64,000 nt of DNA from GCA-2794515 sp034436155 (GTDB lineage Bacteria; Chloroflexota; Anaerolineae; Aggregatilineales; Phototrophicaceae), in NCBI GenBank assembly GCA_034436155.1, contig DAOTVP010000038.1:1-64000 (forward strand). The letters are read 5' to 3'. The notes beneath the pieces are model-generated. The model saw only the letters and a list, made by a program, of their open reading frames with translations, did no database searches and had not been told where the DNA came from. Of this stretch, positions 17,580 to 26,214 are shown piece after piece. Numbering within the stretch: the first letter of the stretch is position 1; the number at the start of each line of letters is the position of its first letter. The position numbers and the translations under genes were made by a program.

Positions 17580-18720
17580 TGTGTTTTCCTTTAGATAATG
17601 TATGATGCACAATGCGCCCTTTCCATGTCGGACCACCTTGTGTGTAATGCCAATACAGGGCTTGGATGGCGATAATCGTCATCAACAGGGCTGATACGGG
17701 CATAAATAGCGCATCCAGCACGCGCTGACGGGTGAATGAGGCGCTTAGGGCGCGAATCAGCATCCCTAAAATCGTTAACAATGCGGGCATGAGGATGGTA
17801 TCCCCAAGCAGTAGGGCAATGATTAACCATAAACTGGGGATGATGAATATCAACCAGTGAAAAATGATGCCCAACATGAGCGCGAAAGGACTACCATAAC
17901 CTGCGAGGATATTTTTGGCGAAGCCATTTTTGACCTCGCGCCAATTCCGATACATCCGACAAGTCACCAACCCCGCGCCATCCGCCATGCGTAAGCGCAT
18001 GTGTGCCGATTTGACCATTCGCGCCAACGTCACATCTTCTAACACATTGCCCCGCACCCGTTCATGCCCGCCGATGTGGTGATATGCCCGTTTGCGCCAC
18101 GCCATACATTGCCCATTCGCCGCGCCGAATGCCCCCAACGGGATATGATGCACGCCTAAAATCGGCAAATAACCGAGTATCACCAACGCCATCAACGGCA
18201 CAACCAATCGTTCACCCCACGTTACGGTCTCTTGGGTAGACCACACACTGTATACATCGGCGTTTCGGGCGGTCATATCGGCGACTAATGCCGATAAGCC
18301 ATCGGCAGACCAATGCACATCGGCATCGGTGAACAACAAAATATCCCCCTTTGCCATGTTCGCCATTTGATGACACGCCCAATTTTTGCCCATCCAACCA
18401 TCGGGCAACGGCGCACCTGATAAAATAGTCAATTTATCACAATCACCCGCGACATCACGGGCGATTTTTGCCGTATCATCCGTCGAATTATCATCCAACA
18501 AAATCACTTCGTACTGTGGATACGACTGCGATAACCAATTTTGGATGGTCGTGCCGATGACCAGCGCCTCGTTACGGGCGGGTATCATCACCGAGACGAA
18601 AGGCGTGTCGGATAACGGACGTGTGGATGATAAACGCGGAAAAAACATCCGATTGATGAGCATATTCAGGCTGATAACGATGAGTGGGATAGCGATAATA
18701 ACGCCTAGCCAAGCGGACAT
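17572..18720 (-). CDS. family 2 glycosyltransferase, carotenoid operon (CruC/CrtQ-like)
   Basis: 382 residues: N-terminal membrane helix, GT-A domain with VSVMIPARNE, LLDDNSTDDT and FTDADVHW, the LPDGWMGKNWACHQ segment typical of CrtQ and related carotenoid or hopanoid glycosyltransferases, LEDVTLAR, and three C-terminal membrane segments. Given its neighbours it most likely transfers a sugar to a hydroxylated carotenoid made by CruF, at the cytoplasmic face of the membrane. It starts one base after the PlsY-like stop and overlaps crtI, so it is clearly in the same transcript. The sugar is not predictable. Confidence 0.82.
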   Translation of the reverse strand: MSAWLGVIIAIPLIVISLNMLINRMFFPRLSSTRPLSDTPFVSVMIPARNEALVIGTTIQNWLSQSYPQYEVILLDDNSTDDTAKIARDVAGDCDKLTILSGAPLPDGWMGKNWACHQMANMAKGDILLFTDADVHWSADGLSALVADMTARNADVYSVWSTQETVTWGERLVVPLMALVILGYLPILGVHHIPLGAFGAANGQCMAWRKRAYHHIGGHERVRGNVLEDVTLARMVKSAHMRLRMADGAGLVTCRMYRNWREVKNGFAKNILAGYGSPFALMLGIIFHWLIFIIPSLWLIIALLLGDTILMPALLTILGMLIRALSASFTRQRVLDALFMPVSALLMTIIAIQALYWHYTQGGPTWKGRIVHHTLSKGKHNG

Positions 18721-18721
18721 A

Positions 18722-19330
18722 TCACCCCATGCCTAAGCGTTTCATGACGGCGGGTTTGAGTTTGGGCGCATGACGCAAATCGCGCCGATGTTTATAAATC
18801 AACAACGCGCCGATTATCAACCACGACACCAACCACGCCCATGGTGCCGATGTCACCAGCAAAAATAATACGCCGAGCGTCCATGTGAACATGGTCGCCC
18901 ATCCGCTACTCGTGAGGGTGATATAAAACACGATGAGACCTATCATCAAGACAACGGGCATGGGCAAAATGCTGAAGCCGATAGTCACACCGCCCGTACT
19001 GGCAATCGCTTTGCCACCCTTAAAACGCAATAATGGCGAAAACGCATGACCAAGCACGGGCGCAATCGCAATGATGACCAATTCCCAATCGGTGAATTTG
19101 AAGATGTGCGTGGCTAAACCCACAGGCAAGGCGGCTTTGAACGCATCCAGAAAAATAGCCAGCCCGCCCCATGCCACACCGCCCGCCAGAAGCACATTAA
19201 ACCCGCCCGGATTGCCATCGCCAACCGTGCGAATATCTTTTTTTAAGCCCAACTTGCCGATGAGGAACGAAAACGGTATAGACCCCAATCCAAACGCGAT
19301 TAGCGCGAAGATGATAGCCTCAATGCTCAT
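18722..19330 (-). CDS. PlsY-like glycerol-3-phosphate acyltransferase, divergent
   Basis: 202-residue polytopic membrane protein of the PlsY family, which moves acyl groups from acyl-phosphate to glycerol-3-phosphate. Recognisable are GSIPFSFLIGK, DIRTVGDGNPGGFN (canonical form GSGNxGATN, so altered) and PVLGHAFSPLLRFKGGKAIA. The placement inside a carotenoid operon, between cruF and a glycosyltransferase, is unusual for a phospholipid enzyme and raises the possibility of acylating a carotenoid glycoside. Start set at ATG 19330 (MSIEAIIFAL), overlapping the cruF end by 11 bases. Confidence 0.78.
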   Translation of the reverse strand: MSIEAIIFALIAFGLGSIPFSFLIGKLGLKKDIRTVGDGNPGGFNVLLAGGVAWGGLAIFLDAFKAALPVGLATHIFKFTDWELVIIAIAPVLGHAFSPLLRFKGGKAIASTGGVTIGFSILPMPVVLMIGLIVFYITLTSSGWATMFTWTLGVLFLLVTSAPWAWLVSWLIIGALLIYKHRRDLRHAPKLKPAVMKRLGMG

Positions 19331-20108
19331 GTTTGCCGAGTCCCTTCCAACTCCAGAGTAAAAACGCGCCCATGCTGATACACCCAAAAAAGGCGGGTCC
19401 CGCCATGCCCCAAAATACGGCTAACCCGACTGATTGCAAAAACCACACCACCGCGTAAATTATCCACATCTCCCAACGGGGCATCTCCCAGCGATACGGA
19501 CGGATAACAGCCGTGATGACCGCCGAGGTCAGCAACCAACCGAAATAATTCACCAACGGGATGCCGAAATACGCGCCATACTCCTGCCATTCCCAAAATC
19601 CCCACGCCACCATCTGCGGGTCGAGGAATAAATCCCACGCGGTCATCGCCAATGCCGATATGCCAACATACAAAACGGGATTTTTTGTACCGACCGTTAA
19701 ATGGGCGATTGTCCACGCGGCGGGCAACATCATAAACCACGCCAACGGGATGAGCAACGGCACACCGCCCAATTGCGGTTGGAGCAGGGGGGTATAATCA
19801 TAACTGCCAAACGGAAAATTGGTTTTCGAGCCGATGAATTCCACACCCCACGTCATGACGGCGACTACGCCAAACACCATACCAATGCGCGACAATCCCC
19901 ACTTGGTAGCGAGTGCGGCGAATACGGCGCTAAATTGCACCAGCAACGCGAAGGTAATCGCCGCGGGGATGATGTCATCGCCAAAAATCCACCGTAAAAT
20001 CGGCACGAAAATCATCGCCAACATCCACCCCGCTATCAACATATACACGGCGCGTTGTGGGCGTGGGATGGTCAAAAAAAATTGACGGGCAAGTAATAAT
20101 CGGGTCAT
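19320..20108 (-). CDS. cruF: CruF-type carotenoid 1',2'-hydratase
   Basis: 262-residue membrane protein of the CruF/bisanhydrobacterioruberin hydratase family (DUF422). Six to seven hydrophobic segments, with family motifs WGVEFIGSKTNFPFGSYDYT, PLLIPLAWFMM and AWDLFLDPQMVAWGFWEW followed by YFGIPLVNYFGW. The enzyme adds water to the terminal double bond of an acyclic carotenoid end, giving the tertiary hydroxyl that can be glycosylated. The start codon immediately follows the tocopherol-cyclase-like stop with no gap, so the two are translationally linked. Confidence 0.87.
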   Translation of the reverse strand: MTRLLLARQFFLTIPRPQRAVYMLIAGWMLAMIFVPILRWIFGDDIIPAAITFALLVQFSAVFAALATKWGLSRIGMVFGVVAVMTWGVEFIGSKTNFPFGSYDYTPLLQPQLGGVPLLIPLAWFMMLPAAWTIAHLTVGTKNPVLYVGISALAMTAWDLFLDPQMVAWGFWEWQEYGAYFGIPLVNYFGWLLTSAVITAVIRPYRWEMPRWEMWIIYAVVWFLQSVGLAVFWGMAGPAFFGCISMGAFLLWSWKGLGKHEH

Positions 20109-21095
20109 CTATTTCGCCTTTAACAAGGTGTCCAAATCACCATGTACTTCTAAACCTGTGTTGCGACCGTGCTCATCAAACAGCACCTCGCCCGAAAGCG
20201 TGGTTAAGCGCACATGCACGGTTGAGCGCATGGTTTCATCCACCCGCTTGTGCATTTCGGTGCGAATCGGCGCGAGGAGCAATCCCCCGCTACCGCGTTC
20301 TGCGACCAATTCTAAACGGTGCATTTTGTTTCGCATCGTCCAATATACATATTTATCCGTCAATTCTAAGCATTCATTGATGGCATTGGTATACTTGGCG
20401 AATTTATATAGCGTCTCTTGATGATAAAACCCGACAATCGCGCCTCTGAATGACCGCCCGATGAGCGGAATCATGGCGATAGACGCGGTGAGCGATGTAT
20501 TGGGTGTATCGAAATGATTGCTTTGCATCCAAATATAAGCCGATGGAAACGCTTGTCCCCAATCTTTTTCGATGTATCCGCGTCCATCGGTGAAATTGAG
20601 CCGTTTGCCATTTTCGGTCAGTTCACCGTTGAGCGTGGTGTATAAATTGACGATGCCATGATAACACTCCATAATGGGCAACCACATATACCATCCCATG
20701 ACCCCTGGCTGGACAAGCGTGACATCCCACCCGCGCCCACCCGCGAAGGTGATGTTGCCACCGAGCGATAATTGGTCATCGTGGATATTCAGATTGATAT
20801 GTGTATCAGAAAATTCGCTCTCGCCCACGCGCACGATAAAATGTTTTTCATCCGCCCAAAAGGTGCTGATGGGATATTCATGATAGGTCGCCCGCCCATT
20901 CATGCCGTCTAAAACTTGGATGAAGGCGTGGTCTTTGGCGGGGTCTTGACCGCGAAAAATGCCCGGTATAATCGCATAGCGGGTTTGCTCATCGGCGCTG
21001 ACCAGCTTAAAATACCACCCCTCAAAATAGGGACGGCGGGTATGTGTCCCCTGAAAGATGTGGGGATGCAGGGTTTTATAAATATATCGGCGCAT
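20109..21095 (-). CDS. tocopherol-cyclase-like protein
   Basis: 328 residues resembling the tocopherol cyclase family (lipocalin-like calycin fold). Visible blocks: HPHIFQGTHTRRPYFEGWYFK at the N-terminus, WDVTLVQPGVMGWYMWLP in the middle and GRGYIEKDWGQAFPSAYIWMQSNHF, the W-G-x-x-F-P-x-x-Y-x-W-x-Q-x-N core of the family. Real tocopherol synthesis is unlikely here. The related CrtC hydratases share the fold, so action on a carotenoid or other isoprenoid is plausible. It is the first gene of the carotenoid operon, behind an extended -10 box, with an AAGGATG ribosome site. Confidence 0.8.
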   Translation of the reverse strand: MRRYIYKTLHPHIFQGTHTRRPYFEGWYFKLVSADEQTRYAIIPGIFRGQDPAKDHAFIQVLDGMNGRATYHEYPISTFWADEKHFIVRVGESEFSDTHINLNIHDDQLSLGGNITFAGGRGWDVTLVQPGVMGWYMWLPIMECYHGIVNLYTTLNGELTENGKRLNFTDGRGYIEKDWGQAFPSAYIWMQSNHFDTPNTSLTASIAMIPLIGRSFRGAIVGFYHQETLYKFAKYTNAINECLELTDKYVYWTMRNKMHRLELVAERGSGGLLLAPIRTEMHKRVDETMRSTVHVRLTTLSGEVLFDEHGRNTGLEVHGDLDTLLKAK

Positions 21096-21120
21096 AAATT
21101 AGTCATCCTTATTTGGCAAG

Positions 21121-21129
21121 ATTATATCA
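21121..21129 (-). promoter_or_regulatory. extended -10 element of carotenoid operon
   Basis: TG-A-TATAAT on the minus strand, 26 bases before the ATG of the tocopherol-cyclase-like gene. The same TGnTATAAT form precedes several other genes in this window. No good -35 is seen. Confidence 0.5.
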
Positions 21130-21182
21130 AAATAGCTTACCCAATGAGGATGAGTAGGCGCTAAACGATGTGTAAATGATGG

Positions 21183-22007
21183 TTAATTATGGTCATCAAG
21201 AAATGTTTTTGTGATGTTCACCAATGTATCCCAATCGGATAGTTTGGGGTCTATCAACACATGGGGCGCGTGGATAGTCTGATAGGTGCTATTGCCGATG
21301 CGTGATGCGAAGTGTTCCGTCAGCGATGGACGGACTAAATCATCTTCCAGACCTTGCACAATCAGGGTGGGGCAGGTGATTTTTGGCGCGAGCCGATAGG
21401 CTTCATGCCCCGCTTTGTGAATTTGCGCGAACATCCGCACAGGTAGCCGAAAATCGCGCACTTCTCGGCGTACTTGCGGGTCGTCGAGATCGGCGTTGGG
21501 CATAAATCGGCGGATGCCATCGCGCACTTCGGGCTTATCAAAATCCAACGGCAAATATCTAAAAATGCGCGGTTGCGGGAACAACGCCTGAATAATCGGC
21601 ATGGCACGCCACGCGACATGCTCAATTTTCCAGAATGGCGCGTAGAGCAATAACCCGTTTACATCGCCTAATTCATACGCCACGCGCACCGCCAACGCGC
21701 CACCCATCGAAAATCCGACCACCAACAAACGGTCATGCGTTTGGCGTAATTTTCGCGCCTCATCCACCAAAAAGTTGACCCAATCGGCATAGGTGCGCGT
21801 GGGCAACGTTTCGAGGTCTGTGCCAAAACCGGGCAATAACACCCTTTGCACCGTATAATTGAACTCTCGGAATAACGGCACGAGTGGGCGCATTTCGGCG
21901 GGGGTGCCAGGGAAGCCGTGAATGAGCATGACGGCGGTGTAGGTATCGCCATATAAGGTGAACGGTTGGTGTTCTTCGGCTTGGAATGTGGATAGGTCTG
22001 GTCGCAT
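21183..22007 (-). CDS. alpha/beta hydrolase (carboxylesterase/lysophospholipase-like)
   Basis: 274-residue soluble alpha/beta-hydrolase. Oxyanion-hole motif LIHGFPGTPAEMRPL, nucleophile elbow GFSMGG, acid residue in QGLEDDLVRP and histidine in HAPHVLID complete the triad. The layout (short lid and Met-rich elbow) is that of carboxylesterase Est30 or monoacylglycerol-lipase-like enzymes acting on medium-chain esters. It has an AAGGATAATC ribosome site and stands alone between the carotenoid operon and the divergent mevalonate genes. Confidence 0.85.
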   Translation of the reverse strand: MRPDLSTFQAEEHQPFTLYGDTYTAVMLIHGFPGTPAEMRPLVPLFREFNYTVQRVLLPGFGTDLETLPTRTYADWVNFLVDEARKLRQTHDRLLVVGFSMGGALAVRVAYELGDVNGLLLYAPFWKIEHVAWRAMPIIQALFPQPRIFRYLPLDFDKPEVRDGIRRFMPNADLDDPQVRREVRDFRLPVRMFAQIHKAGHEAYRLAPKITCPTLIVQGLEDDLVRPSLTEHFASRIGNSTYQTIHAPHVLIDPKLSDWDTLVNITKTFLDDHN

Positions 22008-22186
22008 GATATGATGATTATCCTTTATGATGGAGTAGTCTATCAGACGAATAGCATACTAGATGTGGATGAGTATCCACTAAATATCATACGAGTGTCC
22101 AATATATGATTAGATAAGTCCCACATTAGCCTTGTGCGATTTTTCACACGTCTGATAGGTTTTGCAAGTTTTTGCGAGTGCGTTTG

Positions 22187-22195
22187 TGCTATAGT
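22187..22195 (+). promoter_or_regulatory. extended -10 element, possible leaderless start for HMG-CoA reductase
   Basis: TG-C-TATAGT ends eight bases before the ATG at 22203, so transcription would begin at or next to the start codon. No ribosome site is visible before that ATG, which supports a leaderless message. Confidence 0.45.
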
Positions 22196-22202
22196 AACGG
22201 GC

Positions 22203-23498
22203 ATGACAAACTTAAAAACATCACGAATTTCACAATTCTATAAAAAGACACTTCAAGAGCGCCTCGCTATCATCGCCGATTGGCTCGGTCAACCAACCGA
22301 TAGCCCTATGCCACTTGACGGCGGGTTGTCATCCGACCAAGCCGATGCCATGATAGAAAATGTGTTGGGGCGCTATGCCTTGCCGTTTGCCGTTGCGACC
22401 AATTTCCTCATCAACGGGCGCGATGTCCTCGTGCCGATGGTCATTGAAGAGCCGTCTGTGGTGGCGGCGTGTAGCAATGCGGCGCGGCTATTTCGGGATG
22501 GGGGCGGATTCACCACGTCCAGCGATGAACCCATCATGATAGGTCAGATTCAGGTGTTAGATATTCCTGATATGGCACACGCTATCGCGCAAATTGAGGC
22601 GAATAAGCCCATGCTCCTCGCCGAAGCGGATAGTGTGGGCGGGAGCATTGTCAAACGCGGGGGAGGGGCGCGAGATATTGAAGTTCGCGTGTTCGAGGAT
22701 ACCCCCATCGGCGCGATGATGGTGCTTCATCTGCTCCTCGATACCCGTGATGCGATGGGCGCGAATGCCATTAACACCGCCGTTGAACATCTCGCACCGC
22801 ATATCGAATCGCTCACAGGCGGGCGCGTGAATTTGCGGATACTCAGCAACCTGACGGATAAACGCAAGGCACGCGCAGAGGGGGTTATCCCCAAAGCATC
22901 GCTCGCAACCGAGACCCTGACGGGTGAGCAAGTCGTCAAGGCGATTGTCGAGGCGGGGTATTTCGCCGAGATAGATCCGTATCGCGCCACCACGCATAAC
23001 AAAGGCGTGATGAATGGCATTGACGCGGTGGTGATTGCCACGGGCAACGATTGGCGGGCGGTCGAATCGGGCGCACATGCCTATGTCGCTCGTGATGGAC
23101 GCTATACCAGCATGACGCAATGGCGGGTCACGCCCGATGGCGACCTGAAAGGCACGATTGAAATTCCGTTATCGGTGGGGATTGTCGGCGGGGCGACGCG
23201 GGTGCATCCAACCGCGCAGTTGGCACTCGACATTTTGGGGATTAGCACCGCGCAGGAACTCGCAGAAGTCATGGTGGCGGTCGGATTAGCGCAAAATTTC
23301 GCGGCGATTCGCGCCCTCGCCACCGATGGCATCCAACAGGGTCACATGCGAATGCACGCACGGCAATTGGCACTCGCCGCGGGCGCATCGGCAGAACTCG
23401 CGCCGAAAATCGCCCAACAGATGATAGATGAGAAAAATATCCGCTTAGAACGCGCCAAACAATTGGTTGAGATGATGAAACAATCATCAGGTGAATAG
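22203..23498 (+). CDS. mvaA: hydroxymethylglutaryl-CoA reductase, class II
   Basis: 431-residue class II HMG-CoA reductase, interconverting HMG-CoA and mevalonate. Family landmarks: ENVLGRYALPFAVATNFLING, EEPSVVAACS (catalytic Glu), DAMGANAIN, HNKGVMNGID (catalytic Lys), ATGNDWRA (catalytic Asp) and GHMRMHARQLA (catalytic His). All four catalytic residues are in place. Class II enzymes include both degradative and biosynthetic members; the adjoining HMG-CoA synthase argues for the biosynthetic direction, feeding isoprenoids such as carotenoids. ATG 22203 (MTNLKTS) is chosen because the frame upstream has no family similarity. The synthase starts 12 bases after the stop. Confidence 0.93.
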   Translation: MTNLKTSRISQFYKKTLQERLAIIADWLGQPTDSPMPLDGGLSSDQADAMIENVLGRYALPFAVATNFLINGRDVLVPMVIEEPSVVAACSNAARLFRDGGGFTTSSDEPIMIGQIQVLDIPDMAHAIAQIEANKPMLLAEADSVGGSIVKRGGGARDIEVRVFEDTPIGAMMVLHLLLDTRDAMGANAINTAVEHLAPHIESLTGGRVNLRILSNLTDKRKARAEGVIPKASLATETLTGEQVVKAIVEAGYFAEIDPYRATTHNKGVMNGIDAVVIATGNDWRAVESGAHAYVARDGRYTSMTQWRVTPDGDLKGTIEIPLSVGIVGGATRVHPTAQLALDILGISTAQELAEVMVAVGLAQNFAAIRALATDGIQQGHMRMHARQLALAAGASAELAPKIAQQMIDEKNIRLERAKQLVEMMKQSSGE

Positions 23499-23509
23499 GA
23501 GTCGGTATA

Positions 23510-24601
23510 GTGAATCAAAATGGGACATACACATATCAACAAAGCAGTTCTTTGTTGATGAAACCTTCCCGTCAAGTCGGGATTGTCGGATATGGGGCGT
23601 ATATTCCGCGTTATCGCTTGCCAGGGGCAGAAGTGGCGCGAATTTGGACGCACGGACTCGGCGGTAGCCCTGTCAAAGAAAAAGCGGTGGCGGGGATTGA
23701 TGAAGATGTCACCACCATGTCCATCGAAGCGGCGCGGAACGCCGTTGCACGCGCCAATATAGACCCCAAGCTCATCCGTGCGGTGTGGGTGGGTAGCGAA
23801 AGCCACCCGTATGCCGTCAAACCGACCAGCACGATTGTCGCCGAGAGCATCGGCACATCGCCCAATATTCAGGCGGCGGATTGGGAATTTGCCTGTAAAG
23901 CAGGCACAGAAGCCGTTCAAGCCTCGATTGGGATTGTCGGCAGTGGCATGGGCATGTATACCCTCAGTATCGGCATGGATACGGCGCAAGGTCGTCCTGG
24001 CGATGCGTTGGAATACACAGCGGCATCGGGCGGGGCGGCATTTTTAATCGGACCCGCTGAAGAAGCGTGTGCGGTGTATCAGGGCAGTTATAGTTTTGTG
24101 ACCGATACGCCCGATTTTTGGCGACGCTCTGGTCAGACTTATCCGTCACATGGCGACCGATTCACCGGTGAACCCGCTTATTTTCATCATGTGACCAGCG
24201 CGGCATCGGCACTTATGCAGATGATGAATACCACCCCCGCCGATTATACCTACGCTGTGTTCCATCAACCGAATGTCAAATTCCCGATGCGGGCGGCGCA
24301 AATGCTCGGATTTACAGAGGCACAATATAGCACGGGCTTGCTCGCAGACCACATCGGCAATGTGTATTCTGGCTCGTGTATGGTCGGATTGACCGCCATC
24401 TTAGACCAAGCCAAAGCGGGAGACCGCATTTTGATGGTCAGTTATGGCAGTGGGGCGGGGTCGGATGCGTTTGACATCCTCGTGACCGATAAAATCGAGT
24501 TGGTGCAAAATCGCGCCCCGCGTACCCGTGATTATATCAACCGCCGTACCGTGATTGATTATGCCACCTATTGTCGTTTCCGCGATAAATTGAAAGATTA
24601 A
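23510..24601 (+). CDS. mvaS: hydroxymethylglutaryl-CoA synthase, archaeal type
   Basis: 363-residue thiolase-fold enzyme that condenses acetyl-CoA with acetoacetyl-CoA. Catalytic cysteine in EFACKAGTEA (C129 from the GTG), histidine in FHQPNVKFP, and the GNVYSGSCMVGL and VSYGSGAGSDAF blocks are intact. The short length and VGIVGYGAYIPRYRL start mark the archaeal-type branch, which normally works in a complex with a thiolase and a DUF35 protein, both encoded downstream. GTG 23510 has AGGAG at ideal spacing; ATG 23558 (MKPSRQVG) is the alternative that matches usual family starts. Confidence 0.92.
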   Translation: MNQNGTYTYQQSSSLLMKPSRQVGIVGYGAYIPRYRLPGAEVARIWTHGLGGSPVKEKAVAGIDEDVTTMSIEAARNAVARANIDPKLIRAVWVGSESHPYAVKPTSTIVAESIGTSPNIQAADWEFACKAGTEAVQASIGIVGSGMGMYTLSIGMDTAQGRPGDALEYTAASGGAAFLIGPAEEACAVYQGSYSFVTDTPDFWRRSGQTYPSHGDRFTGEPAYFHHVTSAASALMQMMNTTPADYTYAVFHQPNVKFPMRAAQMLGFTEAQYSTGLLADHIGNVYSGSCMVGLTAILDQAKAGDRILMVSYGSGAGSDAFDILVTDKIELVQNRAPRTRDYINRRTVIDYATYCRFRDKLKD

Positions 24602-24623
24602 AAACACCATTCGTCAATATCTG

Positions 24624-24765
24624 TGGACGATATACGCGCTTCGCGCTAATCGTCCATTACAAACTGTTCGATTTTTCGGGCGTGATGCCTGTACGGACGC
24701 ACTTTTGCGCGTCCTCTCATACAAATAATAAGATGCAATCTGTACGGACGCGCTTTTGCGCGTCC
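24624..24765. repeat. family-H hairpin plus two short GGACGC hairpins
   Basis: Hairpin 24624-24656 (arms TGGACGAT/ATCGTCCA), then two short direct-repeated hairpins at 24695-24714 (GGACGCAC, loop TTTT, GCGCGTCC) and 24746-24765 (GGACGCGC, loop TTTT, GCGCGTCC), each preceded by TGTAC. They fill the 190-bp gap between HMG-CoA synthase and the thiolase homologue. Confidence 0.85.
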
Positions 24766-24792
24766 TCATACGCGATAGATAAAGGATAAACC

Positions 24793-25941
24793 ATGAGACC
24801 AGTCGCCATTATCGGGGTCGGCATGACCCCTGTCGGAGAACATTGGGATAAAAGTTTACGCATGTTGGGCGCGGAAGCCATCGAATCGGCGTTATCCGAT
24901 GCCCACATTGATGCGGTGGATGCCCTGTATTTGGGCAATTCTTACGGCACAACCTTCAGCAGTCAGTCGCATTTGGGCGCGTTGGTCGCCGATTATGCGG
25001 GTTTGGGCAACATCGAAGCCTACACCATCGAAGCGGGTGATGCTTCTGGCGGGGCGGCGCTTCGCACGGGTTATTTAGCCGTTGCCAGTGGCGCGGTGAA
25101 CATTGCGTTGGTTGTGGGTGTAGAAAAATCGTCTGATAGAATCGGCAGTTCCCGCGTAGAAGGGCGCAATGTCAGCCTTGATGCCGATTTTGAATCGATT
25201 CACGGCGCGACATTGCCCGCGCTCGCCGCCATGCTCATGCGCCGTTATATGCACGACTATGGTGTAGATCTGGCGGCATTCGAGGGATTTAGTATCAATG
25301 CTCATGCTAACGGCAAACGCAACCCGTTGGCGATGTATCGCAACATCATCAAAGCGGGGGCATTCGCCAAAGCGCCGTTTGTCTCTGACCCTGTGAATTT
25401 ATTTGATGGTGCGCCCGATGCCGATGGTGCCGCGGCGGTCATCCTCGCCCCTCTGGATTGGGCGATGGATAGGGTCGGACAACCGATAAAAATCGCGGGG
25501 AGCGCGGTCGCAACCGATACCCTCGCGCTACATGATCGCAAAGACCCGTTATATCTCAAAGCGGTGGCATTATCTACCCAAAAAGCATTGGCACAAGCTG
25601 ATAAAACCCGCGATCAACTCGACTTGCTCGAATTGCATGATGCCTTCACCATCCTGACAACCCTCGCATTTGAAGCGATGGGTTATGCAGACCGCGGGGC
25701 AGGGTGGCGCTTGACCGAAAAAATCGGCTTGACAGGTGAATTACCCATCAGCACCTTCGGCGGGTTGAAGAGTCGGGGCAATCCAATCGGGGCTACGGGG
25801 GTGTATCAAGCGGTAGAAGCGGTGTTGCAACTGCGCGGAGAGGCAAATGAGAACCAAGTGAGCAACGCGAAAACGGCTCTCATCCAGAATTTAGGTGGCA
25901 TCGCCACAACCGCGATTACCCACATTTTAGAGACCATTTGA
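24793..25941 (+). CDS. thiolase homologue lacking catalytic cysteine
   Basis: 382-residue protein of the thiolase family, closest in style to archaeal acetyl-CoA acetyltransferases that complex with HMG-CoA synthase. The nucleophile motif, normally A-C-A-S-G, reads EAGDASGGAALR with Asp at position 83. The GHPxGATG histidine is also replaced: GNPIGATG, N330. H282 in LLELHDAF is kept. With both the nucleophile and the activating histidine altered it should not catalyse the standard Claisen reaction. It may be a scaffold for the synthase-DUF35 complex or have changed chemistry. The frame is intact over its full length. Confidence 0.85.
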   Translation: MRPVAIIGVGMTPVGEHWDKSLRMLGAEAIESALSDAHIDAVDALYLGNSYGTTFSSQSHLGALVADYAGLGNIEAYTIEAGDASGGAALRTGYLAVASGAVNIALVVGVEKSSDRIGSSRVEGRNVSLDADFESIHGATLPALAAMLMRRYMHDYGVDLAAFEGFSINAHANGKRNPLAMYRNIIKAGAFAKAPFVSDPVNLFDGAPDADGAAAVILAPLDWAMDRVGQPIKIAGSAVATDTLALHDRKDPLYLKAVALSTQKALAQADKTRDQLDLLELHDAFTILTTLAFEAMGYADRGAGWRLTEKIGLTGELPISTFGGLKSRGNPIGATGVYQAVEAVLQLRGEANENQVSNAKTALIQNLGGIATTAITHILETI

Positions 25942-26038
25942 GAGGTTTTTGCCTCTCAGTGAGAGTAATTGAGAGACTTTTTATCCTACAATGGTCGTAG
26001 TTTGTTCAAGTTATCACAAGTATGCGGAGTAATGTGAC

Positions 26039-26212
26039 ATGCAAATTTCAAGACATTGGCGTATGAATGCACAACGGTATCGTTTAGAAGGTGTTCGTGT
26101 CGAAACTGGCGAAGTGAGCCTCCAAGCCCGCTCCAACAACACCGACACCCAAGAATTTGAAGCGGTCTCCGTTCAACAACCGGTCGCCCAAGCGACTATC
26201 AAAGTAGCCTAA
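26039..26212 (+). CDS. small protein resembling the DUF35 zinc ribbon, without cysteines
   Basis: 57-residue ORF starting MQISRHWRMNAQRYRLEG. The HWR-x5-RYRLEG start and the GEVSLQAR segment match the rubredoxin-like zinc ribbon that begins DUF35 proteins, but all four zinc-binding cysteines are missing (GVRVETGEV where GxxCxxCGxx is usual, NNTDTQEF where CxxC is usual). A GCGGAG ribosome site precedes the ATG. The stop lies two bases before the ATG of the OB-fold half, in a different frame. Either an ancestral DUF35 gene was split, or this is a separate degenerate subunit. Too short for routine ORF calling. Confidence 0.7.
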   Translation: MQISRHWRMNAQRYRLEGVRVETGEVSLQARSNNTDTQEFEAVSVQQPVAQATIKVA

Positions 26213-26214
26213 AA

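Noticed and set aside
24793..25941. Calling the thiolase homologue a working acetyl-CoA acetyltransferase
   Set aside because: The codons for the active-site region were read directly: GAT (Asp) at position 83 and AAT (Asn) at 330, so the standard catalytic residues are missing.
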